From Acidobacteriota bacterium (GTDB taxonomy: Bacteria > Acidobacteriota > Terriglobia > Terriglobales > Acidobacteriaceae), in contig JAKABE010000100.1 of NCBI GenBank assembly GCA_021801945.1, positions 1 to 9,308 of the forward strand: a DNA stretch of 9,308 nt, read 5' to 3'. Position numbers and translations under genes: made by a program. Positions 1 to 5,545 of the stretch are shown here, piece by piece. Each line of letters opens with the position of its first letter. Within the stretch, counting starts at the first letter, position 1. The notes under the pieces were generated by a model. That model searched no databases and had not been told where the DNA came from. It worked only from the letters and a program-made list of their open reading frames with translations.

Positions 1-105
1 ACTAGGGGCGTTGGCGGTTTTGGAAATGCTGGAGTCGGTCCATTGCTGCACCACGGCCTGGACCCTGACGTGCTCTTCCGGTGTCAGATCCATGGCGCCG
101 ACAAA
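1..105 (-). other. Class II ribonucleotide reductase-like fragment fused in frame to the rhamnosidase
   Basis: After LPDYF the frame reads DLTPEEHVRVQAVV and then QQWTDSSISKTANAPS up to the window edge. The pattern Q-x-W-x-D-x-S-I-S-K-T-x-N-x-P, preceded by an acidic stretch ending H-V-x-x-Q-A, is the conserved segment of adenosylcobalamin-dependent ribonucleotide reductases (NrdJ) near the C-terminal side of the catalytic barrel. It has no place in a GH106 enzyme. Only about 35 residues are visible, so the rest of the reductase, if present, lies to the left. It may be a misjoined assembly, a real recombination within a short shared motif, or less likely a resemblance confined to this segment. 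Confidence 0.65.
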
Positions 106-2712
106 GTAATCCGGCAGTGCCTCCCCGGCCATCTCGTTGATCGCGGTGTTCGCTACGCGCACCTCGATCTGGTTCGCACCCGGCCTCAGCAGGCCGCTCA
201 CGTTCAGCCCATACGGCGGGTGCCACAGTGTCCCCGCACGTTCGCCGTTTACGTAAACCACGGCGGCCACGTGGATGGGTGGATCAAACCACGCACGGGT
301 TCCCATCTGGCGATGGTATGCAGGCGGAGTTATCGGCGCCCCGTGGCCAAAGGTCAGCAGCAGGGAGCGGCCAGTCAAATCATTCCTGGAGATGTCGACC
401 GTCCGGCGATAGACTGCGACACCGGAGAAGTACAGCGTCCTTCTATTCACCGTCCATGATGCCAGCGTTGCCATCGGTTCCTGCAGGTGCAACTTTGGGA
501 AGCTGACTGTCCAGTCCGCACTGAGGTTGGCGATCTCTGTTGCTGCCGATGCGCTCAGCGAATTGTTTTCAGGCCCTTCTGGCATTGGGACATCCCGCGC
601 GTGGAGCACCAGAACCGCCGATCCATACGGAGCCAGATACAACGGCCACGCGCCGTCCTCACTTTTCGCGGCGTAGGCTTTTCCGCTCATGGGGTCCAGC
701 CACGTTCCGCTCGTATACCGCGAGCGCAGATGCGCCACCGTGTTCACGGGAACATTGCCTGTATTAGCAATAAAGTAAATATCAGCATCTGGCAGCTTAC
801 GGCGAACAAACCCGACCGCGGTTTGCTCCTGTGAAAGCGTCATGGTCGGCGCCAGCATCCGACGCAGCGCATCGCCCAGTGCGCTCACTTGAAGGACCGT
901 CCGCACACTGGGGCCGGCGTGGTTAAAGAATGCATGGGATTCCTGGCTCACTTGGGCGGAGATCTGCTGATAATGAAGCCATCCTGGCGCATGCTGCGGG
1001 ATTCTTCCCAGCGCGATTACTTTTCCTCCATTCCGTTCATATTGCACAATCTCGGCAAGGGTCGCCGGTGACATCCGATCCACGTTCGGCAGAATCAACA
1101 GTGGATAGTGGATGCCGCGCGCCGTGATGGCTGCAGCGTCAATGTAGTCGAAGTCGTAGCCCGCATTCTCCACCGCCTGCGTCAGCGCCGGAGTAATCCA
1201 GCGCGGCAGCAATGAGGTTAGAGCCACCTGTCCAGGAGTAAATGCGGCCCACGCGTCATCCTCCGGAAGGTAGATTGCCACGCGGTTCGCAGGCTCCCCC
1301 TGTCGCATCAGCCAGCTCACGCGTTGCAGATAGCGCGTCACATCCGGCATGACAATCCACCACGGATTGTGCGCGTTGAACACGGCTGCCGCATAGAAGC
1401 GCCAGCCCGGTTCACCTGCCGAGGGGGGCGAATACGGCCAACCGTGGCAGTAAATCTGGTTCACGCCCTGCAAAAAGAACCGGTCGGCTTCGGCCTTCAC
1501 GTCGAGCGGCGTTGCGCGAAAGGCTGGTGAATGCAGCCATGTGAAGGTCTCCGACGAGATAATCGGCCGTCCGTACACATGTCCTGCAGAAGTAGCCCAC
1601 CGCGTATAGGCAAACTGGCGCCACTGCGGTCCTTCGCCTTCCGGTAGATCGACGAGGCTGTTGCTTGAAAGCGATACCGCGGGTGGTCCGTAGACCTGTG
1701 CTCGTAAGTGCGTATGATGCGCGCGCGCCCACTGATTGACCTGTTCCAGATAGTTCTGGTCAATCAGTTCCGTCAGAGTCAAGCCCCAATCGTGGCGAAC
1801 AGCCAAGGCTTGCGCATCCGGATGCGCTGTAAACAGGTCCGGCAGATAGGGCAGCAAACTATAACCGCGGCGCTCATGAAACTCCTGCAACAGATGTGGC
1901 GTCCAGTCTGCGCCGAAGACTTCGAGAGAATCGCTGAATACGGAATCCGGCGGGTGGTTGCCAAACGCAGACGCCAGTTTGTCTCCTACATTCTGCAAGT
2001 GATCGGCGACTGCCTGGCGGGAAAAGTGATCGAGCACAAAGCCGTTGGCGTCTACGGCGGCGCGCTTCACCTGCTGACCGGTACGGCTCATGATGTACCA
2101 CCGCACGGACCGCGTTCCCGCCGGGACGTCGATACGCGCAGCATCTGAACTTGGCAAGGGGAGCATCTTCAGTTTTCCGCTCCCGTCGACTCCAAACACC
2201 GCCAATAGCTTTTCTCCTTGTCCAATCCACGGAAGTGCTGCAGATTCCTGGCCGGGCGCAATGGCGCTCACTTTCTGCACAATCATCGCGGCCGCCTCAG
2301 TCACTGGGGTGTTCGGTCCGCCGTAAGGCCAGCCGCTCGTCAAGGCTGTTGCCGCGCGTAGACCCAGTGCATGCGCCTGCTGGTTCGCGTAGCTCATATC
2401 CTGGAGCATTTCTGTCGACAGGAATGGCAAATTGCGGAACCCGGTCTGAGGGTCGTTGAGAGCGAGTGGGTAGTCAAAATGGATGACAAAGCCCCCAAAC
2501 CCTCCCGCTTTCATCTGTTGCATCTCACGCAAGATCTCCGGCTTGGTCACTGCCGGGCCGAACCACCACCACCGAACCATCGGCTTTGCGTTATCAGGCG
2601 GAGTTTGAAAGGTCTTCTCAAGTAGTGCAAGGTTGGTTTGCGCCTGCGCTGCTACGAAGGCGCAGCCGAGGAGCAGAACCAATACGGATTTGTACCCAAT
2701 CTGCAAACGCAA
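1..2712 (-). CDS. Secreted GH106-type alpha-L-rhamnosidase, 3' end chimeric and off-window
   Basis: The frame is open for 904 codons with no stop and runs off the left edge. The TTG start is chosen because GAGGAG lies 6 nt upstream and a signal peptide follows directly (hydrophobic VLVLLLGCAFVAAQA, residues 10-24; the LLGC could instead be a weak lipobox). Family signatures, in order: VRWWWFGP (46-53), GWPYGGP (127-133), FSDSLEVFGADWTP (259-272), SSETFTWLHSPAFRATP (386-402), KAEADRFFLQGVNQ (406-419) and HGWPYSPP (423-430). A C-terminal galactose-binding-like beta domain covers about 745-865 (GTLWHPPYGLNVSG, then VANTAINEMAG). GH106 enzymes remove L-rhamnose from plant or bacterial polysaccharides, here presumably in the periplasm or outside the cell. 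The GH sequence stops at LPDY (866-869). The usual final ~30-40 residues are missing and ribonucleotide-reductase-like sequence follows in frame. The family call is firm; the substrate is not known. Confidence 0.87.
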   Translation of the reverse strand, partial: MRLQIGYKSVLVLLLGCAFVAAQAQTNLALLEKTFQTPPDNAKPMVRWWWFGPAVTKPEILREMQQMKAGGFGGFVIHFDYPLALNDPQTGFRNLPFLSTEMLQDMSYANQQAHALGLRAATALTSGWPYGGPNTPVTEAAAMIVQKVSAIAPGQESAALPWIGQGEKLLAVFGVDGSGKLKMLPLPSSDAARIDVPAGTRSVRWYIMSRTGQQVKRAAVDANGFVLDHFSRQAVADHLQNVGDKLASAFGNHPPDSVFSDSLEVFGADWTPHLLQEFHERRGYSLLPYLPDLFTAHPDAQALAVRHDWGLTLTELIDQNYLEQVNQWARAHHTHLRAQVYGPPAVSLSSNSLVDLPEGEGPQWRQFAYTRWATSAGHVYGRPIISSETFTWLHSPAFRATPLDVKAEADRFFLQGVNQIYCHGWPYSPPSAGEPGWRFYAAAVFNAHNPWWIVMPDVTRYLQRVSWLMRQGEPANRVAIYLPEDDAWAAFTPGQVALTSLLPRWITPALTQAVENAGYDFDYIDAAAITARGIHYPLLILPNVDRMSPATLAEIVQYERNGGKVIALGRIPQHAPGWLHYQQISAQVSQESHAFFNHAGPSVRTVLQVSALGDALRRMLAPTMTLSQEQTAVGFVRRKLPDADIYFIANTGNVPVNTVAHLRSRYTSGTWLDPMSGKAYAAKSEDGAWPLYLAPYGSAVLVLHARDVPMPEGPENNSLSASAATEIANLSADWTVSFPKLHLQEPMATLASWTVNRRTLYFSGVAVYRRTVDISRNDLTGRSLLLTFGHGAPITPPAYHRQMGTRAWFDPPIHVAAVVYVNGERAGTLWHPPYGLNVSGLLRPGANQIEVRVANTAINEMAGEALPDYFVGAMDLTPEEHVRVQAVVQQWTDSSISKTANAPS

Positions 2713-2718
2713 CGCACT

Positions 2719-2724
2719 CTCCTC
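2719..2724 (-). promoter_or_regulatory. Ribosome binding site fixing the TTG start of the rhamnosidase
   Basis: On the minus strand GAGGAG sits 6 nt before TTG at 2712-2710. There is no ATG near the signal peptide, so this site decides the start. The frame stays open upstream to a TAG near 2850, but the encoded residues there look non-coding. Confidence 0.55.
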
Positions 2725-2861
2725 AGTGCAGAAATGGCCTGCGCTCCGGGATGGTTTGGCCTCACCTGTTCCCGCCGCGACAGTTCGATTCTCAACCGAG
2801 CCGCTCACGTACGCCGGATTATTCGAAGTCGAGGCCGTCAGCGACGGCTAGCTGGGGGCAA

Positions 2862-2888
2862 GTGCTCTCCCGCAAATAAGGAGAGCAC
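2862..2888. repeat. 9-bp perfect inverted repeat between rhamnosidase and integrase remnant
   Basis: GTGCTCTCC (2862-2870) and GGAGAGCAC (2880-2888) are perfect reverse complements around a 9-nt spacer. On the plus strand a TTTTT run lies 11 nt further on, too far for a standard terminator. A smaller 6-bp inverted repeat (GCCGTC/GACGGC, 2834-2848) lies just to the left. The role is unknown; the pair sits where the recognisable integrase remnant begins. Confidence 0.5.
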
Positions 2889-3200
2889 GGCGGGCAGCTT
2901 TTTGTCTTCAGGCAGCCTGGCTTCGGGCACCTGCAGCGTATCCTGCGGGAACTCCTTCTAGCGCTCGCTCGGCATGGCCTGAGGCACACGTTGGACTTAA
3001 GGCTGTTGGCGGCCGGCGTCGATTTGCGCACCGTGGCCCCGCTGCTTGGGCACAAGCCCCTGCAAATGCTCCTGGGCTGCGCCCATCTCTTTCAGTCCTC
3101 CGAACTGGTAGCGGTCGAGAGATTGTGCAACACTGACGGAGGAACCGAAAATCGAAGTGAAACCACAAGTGACCGCAGCGCCGAAGCGGGTATGCAGTAG
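2880..3200 (+). pseudogene. Decayed tyrosine recombinase/phage-type integrase, C-terminal part only
   Basis: The frame after TAA at 2877-2879 and up to TAG at 3198 contains HGLRHT (2973-2990), LLAAGVDLRTVAPLLGHK (3006-3059), then LQM and CAHL. In intact tyrosine recombinases this block reads H-x-L-R-H-T, then GVDLRTV-x-x-LLGH, then the nucleophile in R-Y-A-H-L. The catalytic Arg and both His are present, but the tyrosine position is Cys (GCAHL), so this copy cannot form the DNA-protein bond. The N-terminal SAM-like and core DNA-binding regions are absent, and the reading upstream of HGLRHT is only loosely integrase-like. No good start codon or ribosome site is visible. It sits about 50 bp before a tRNA gene, a usual integrase target, which suggests an old integration event. 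Confidence 0.7.
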
Positions 3201-3224
3201 ATGGCCTGAAGATGGTTGTAATCT

Positions 3225-3243
3225 CAACTATATACAATAGTTG
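3225..3243 (+). promoter_or_regulatory. Promoter -10 region of the tRNA gene inside a 19-bp palindrome
   Basis: The sequence caactatatacaatagttg is a perfect 7-bp inverted repeat (CAACTAT/ATAGTTG) around 5 nt. It contains TACAAT (3233-3238), a 5/6 match to the -10 consensus, placed about right to start transcription ~8 nt before the tRNA. No convincing -35 box is seen at 16-18 bp spacing. The palindrome could also be an operator or an old recombinase core site; neither is shown. Confidence 0.4.
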
Positions 3244-3253
3244 CAGACGACGT

Positions 3254-3329
<76 letters not shown>

Positions 3330-3775
3330 TCGATTGTCGGCTGGCGCGCGGCTGTTTCCCGGCTTTCCGCTCTGCGGGTTAGGGCCAGGTTCGATGCGCG
3401 GAATCCACACATTCTTGTTCTTGTGCTTGAGCCTTCGTCCGGCCTGGTAACGGGTCGTAAGGGGGCGTTCCGCAGGGCTGGCGGCTTACTCAGATGCGGG
3501 TTTGGGGAGATCTCGAGAAGGTTCAGAACGGAATCGAAGGGATCGTCAGGTACGGGTTGGTTCTGGGTCTGCAAGGTCATCGGCAGACCCAGACATGGAA
3601 CGGAAACAGGGCAAAAGCGCTTCACGGTTTCCATCTGCGGCGTAGAACCGCGATTGAAGCCAAGGGGGGGAGCAAGCGCCGCGATTGAACCCCGCAGCAC
3701 CTGCTGCCGCTGCTGCCCTGCGAGGTGCCCAGAGTGCCATTCGCTTACCCGCTGGTTATCCGGGGCCGGCTAGGC
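3330..3775. other. 446-bp gene-free stretch between tRNA and cytochrome gene
   Basis: No convincing gene is seen on either strand. The open frames here run into the tRNA and give the familiar artefact peptides of tRNA reverse strands. Contents: a strong stem-loop (3562-3593), a 10-nt direct repeat ccgcgattga (3648-3657 and 3679-3688), and a CTG-rich patch (3694-3718). No clear T-tract terminator follows the tRNA, and I recognise no known structured RNA. Confidence 0.5.
3562..3593. repeat. 11-bp perfect stem-loop in the intergenic region
   Basis: TCTGGGTCTGC (3562-3572) and GCAGACCCAGA (3583-3593) pair perfectly around the 10-nt loop AAGGTCATCG. No T-run follows on either strand, so it is not a standard intrinsic terminator. 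It could be an RNA structure downstream of the cytochrome operon (minus strand), a processing or stability element, or part of a small RNA. Confidence 0.6.
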
Positions 3776-4270
3776 TCAGGCAGGCCGGTGGCCTCCCATG
3801 GGGAACGGGTGCTCCTTGGGAAGCACAAACTTCGGCGGATCGAGATGGCCGCGATGGCAGGTTCCGCAAGTCACCGGCGGCGCCGGCTTGCCGTTTTGCC
3901 CCGTCACCATGCTGATGTAATTGCCGTTGATTTGCTTCACCATTTTGTACATCAGCCGTGCGGTTCGCTTATCTTGCTTGGCGTCAGAGGGAAAGTCGAG
4001 CTCAGGGCGGCCGAAGCGGTTGAGCTTGTGCGGATCCGCCGCGTGGCAGGTGTCGCAATGCACGCCCAGCGAGCGCGCCCACACGACCATGATCTGCCGT
4101 ACCTGGAGTCCGTTCAGGTTCTTGGGCAAGAGCTGGAGGTTTTTAGGCTTGGGGAAGTGGGGCATGCGGTGCGGCGCGGGTTGCGGGGCTTGGGCAACGG
4201 TGGCAGCGGCAAACAAGCCCGCGGCCAACAAGGCGATTGTGGCTGGTGAGAACAGGGAAGATTTTTTCAA
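3776..4270 (-). CDS. Secreted di-haem c-type cytochrome, reaction-centre cytochrome-like
   Basis: 164 residues, starting at TTG with GAGGA about 10 nt upstream; the MKKSS start of the signal peptide (hydrophobic 11-26, cleavage near AQA 26-28) supports it. Two haem sites are visible: CDTCH (72-76) and CGTCH (135-139). The layout of LPKNLNGLQVRQIM, SLGVHCDTCH, a DFPSDAKQDKRTARLMYKMV helix, then INGNY and the second CxxCH plus RG matches the short cytochromes with a photosynthetic reaction-centre cytochrome c subunit domain that are abundant in Acidobacteriota. No photosynthesis is implied. Met61, Met107 and Met110 are possible sixth ligands. It probably transfers electrons in the periplasm; partners are unknown. 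It lies 54 nt after mpg on the same strand and may be the last gene of that operon. Confidence 0.9.
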   Translation of the reverse strand: MKKSSLFSPATIALLAAGLFAAATVAQAPQPAPHRMPHFPKPKNLQLLPKNLNGLQVRQIMVVWARSLGVHCDTCHAADPHKLNRFGRPELDFPSDAKQDKRTARLMYKMVKQINGNYISMVTGQNGKPAPPVTCGTCHRGHLDPPKFVLPKEHPFPMGGHRPA

Positions 4271-4324
4271 GTGCAGGGTTTCCTCTTGGGTTGAGATCGG
4301 CCTCTCTGCCTGATAGACGGAATT

Positions 4325-5005
4325 CTAGCGAAGAAAGACGCGCCTGCCAACGAGCATTCGCGGACCCGAGACGCAGGCATTTCCGGCGAGCGCAAAGCGA
4401 AGCAGCCGTTCAGTGGCGTGTCGGATGCCGATGCGCGGCGTTACCAGCGCTTGATGGACGACGAATCCATCGCAGCGGGCCTGAAGCGGCGAGGTCGGGT
4501 CCAACAGATCGAGGCCATTGTGCGCGTCCCTGGTCAAATCGAGCGCCTGGCACAGGCGGCCAGGGCCACTGGCGAGCTGCCACGGCGCCGCACCCGGCTT
4601 AAGGAGGCGATTGCGCGCCATCTGCTCCATTCCCGCCACGGGCTCCAGCGCGCGCAGCAACACACACCCGGCGCGTCCCTCGACCTCGCAGGAGATGTTC
4701 ATGCAGAAGAATCGGCCATAGATGGAGTAGACGTAAGCGTGGCCGGCGGGACCGAAGAGAACGGCGGTGCGCGGCGTCCGGCCGCGGTGCGCGTGCGCGG
4801 CGCGGTCGGGAGGGTGGTTGTGGGGACCGAGATAGGCTTCCACTTCGACGATGCGGCCTATCAGGGGCTTCCGCCCTTCGATCTTTCGAACAAGGATCTT
4901 GCCGAGGAGGAGCGGCGCCACCTGCTCCGGCGGGTGCTCGAAAAACGCGCGGGGCAGCAGGCGGCTAACGTGCAGCAGCAATCGGTCTTTGCTTACTGAA
5001 GTCAT
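4325..5005 (-). CDS. mpg: 3-methyladenine DNA glycosylase (AAG/MPG family)
   Basis: 226 residues, normal for bacterial members. The enzyme excises alkylated and deaminated purines such as 3-methyladenine and hypoxanthine at the start of base excision repair. Visible signatures are RIVEVEAYLGP (51-61), AAHAHRGRTPR (69-79) and GHAYVYSIYGRFFCMNIS (88-105). By analogy with human AAG, Glu56 should activate the water, Tyr58, His71 and Tyr93 line the base pocket, and Tyr96 is the residue inserted into the DNA. A four-residue insertion (HNHPPD region) lies between Tyr58 and His71. The ATG at 5005 is preferred although its ribosome site is weak. An in-frame extension to 5221 would overlap bcp and has no homology-like content. 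The gene follows bcp after 29 nt, so translation may be linked. Confidence 0.95.
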   Translation of the reverse strand: MTSVSKDRLLLHVSRLLPRAFFEHPPEQVAPLLLGKILVRKIEGRKPLIGRIVEVEAYLGPHNHPPDRAAHAHRGRTPRTAVLFGPAGHAYVYSIYGRFFCMNISCEVEGRAGCVLLRALEPVAGMEQMARNRLLKPGAAPWQLASGPGRLCQALDLTRDAHNGLDLLDPTSPLQARCDGFVVHQALVTPRIGIRHATERLLRFALAGNACVSGPRMLVGRRVFLR

Positions 5006-5034
5006 GGCTTGCTGCCGCCGCGGCGGCCCAGCCG

Positions 5035-5508
5035 CTACTCGTGCGTCTTGGCCCATTCCTTGATTTTGGTCAGCACCTCGTCGGCGTGGCCTTCGGGCGT
5101 AACCTTGGGAAAGATGTGAATCAGCTTCCGGTCGGGACCGATGAGGAACGTGGTCCGCTCGATCCCCCACACTTTCTTGCCGTACATGTTCTTTTCTTTC
5201 AACACGCCAAACTGATTGCACACTTTCTCGTCTACATCAGCAAGGAGTGTGTAGGGTAGGCTGAACTTGGTGCGGAACTTGGCCTGGTCCTTGGGCGTGT
5301 CACGGGAGATGCCCAGCACTACCGCCCCGGCTGCCTGAATCTTCTTGAACGCGTCGCGGAAGCCGCAGGCCTCGATGGTGCAGCCCGGTGTATCCGCCCT
5401 GGGGTAAAAGAAGAGGACCACGGGCTTTCCAGCGTAATCTGATAGGCGTACGGTCTTGTCCTCGTCGGTTTGAAGGGCGAAGTCGGCGACTTTATCGTTG
5501 ATTTCCAT
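5035..5508 (-). CDS. bcp: Thioredoxin-dependent peroxiredoxin, BCP/PrxQ type
   Basis: 157 residues from the ATG at 5508, which has AGGAAGGA 8 nt upstream. It reduces hydrogen peroxide and organic peroxides in the cytoplasm, using thioredoxin as reductant. The sequence runs KVADFALQTDE, PVVLFFYPRADTPGCT (29-44), IEACGFRDAF, GAVVLGISRD, then LLADVDEKVCNQFGV and ERTTFLIGPD. Cys43 in the P-x-x-T-P-x-C-T motif is the peroxidatic cysteine. Cys48, five residues on, is the resolving cysteine typical of the alpha-helical-disulfide BCP subgroup. An upstream in-frame ATG (5556) exists but would overlap the divergent gene and lacks a better ribosome site. It is the first gene of the probable bcp-mpg-cytochrome operon. 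Confidence 0.96.
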   Translation of the reverse strand: MEINDKVADFALQTDEDKTVRLSDYAGKPVVLFFYPRADTPGCTIEACGFRDAFKKIQAAGAVVLGISRDTPKDQAKFRTKFSLPYTLLADVDEKVCNQFGVLKEKNMYGKKVWGIERTTFLIGPDRKLIHIFPKVTPEGHADEVLTKIKEWAKTHE

Positions 5509-5545
5509 GGGGAATGTCCTTCCTGCTGGATTGGAGGGCCGAAAC
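5509..5545. promoter_or_regulatory. 37-bp divergent start region with two back-to-back ribosome sites
   Basis: The minus-strand site AGGAAGGA (5517-5524) serves bcp and the plus-strand site GGAGG (5533-5537) serves the secreted protein. Nothing else fits in 37 bp, so each gene's promoter must lie in the other gene's 5' coding part. A weak plus-strand candidate inside bcp is TTGAAG (5470-5475) with TTATCG (5492-5497), 16 bp apart. Confidence 0.5.

Noticed and set aside
2830..2957. Minus-strand peptide reading KEFPQDTLQVPEARLPED and onward between two stops.
   Set aside because: It looks protein-like but has no start, is only about 40 codons long, and overlaps the integrase remnant. I cannot assign it.
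4418..4999. 193-codon plus-strand frame antisense to the glycosylase.
   Set aside because: It is a shadow of a GC-rich gene with a complete family signature on the other strand.
5006..5221. N-terminal extension of the glycosylase to 298 residues.
   Set aside because: The extra 72 residues lie inside bcp in another frame, look like shadow sequence, and would make the protein much longer than the family norm.
5498..5545. Upstream ATG (5498) for the secreted protein.
   Set aside because: It overlaps the bcp start and lacks a ribosome site, whereas ATG 5546 has GGAGG at 8 nt and leads into the signal peptide.
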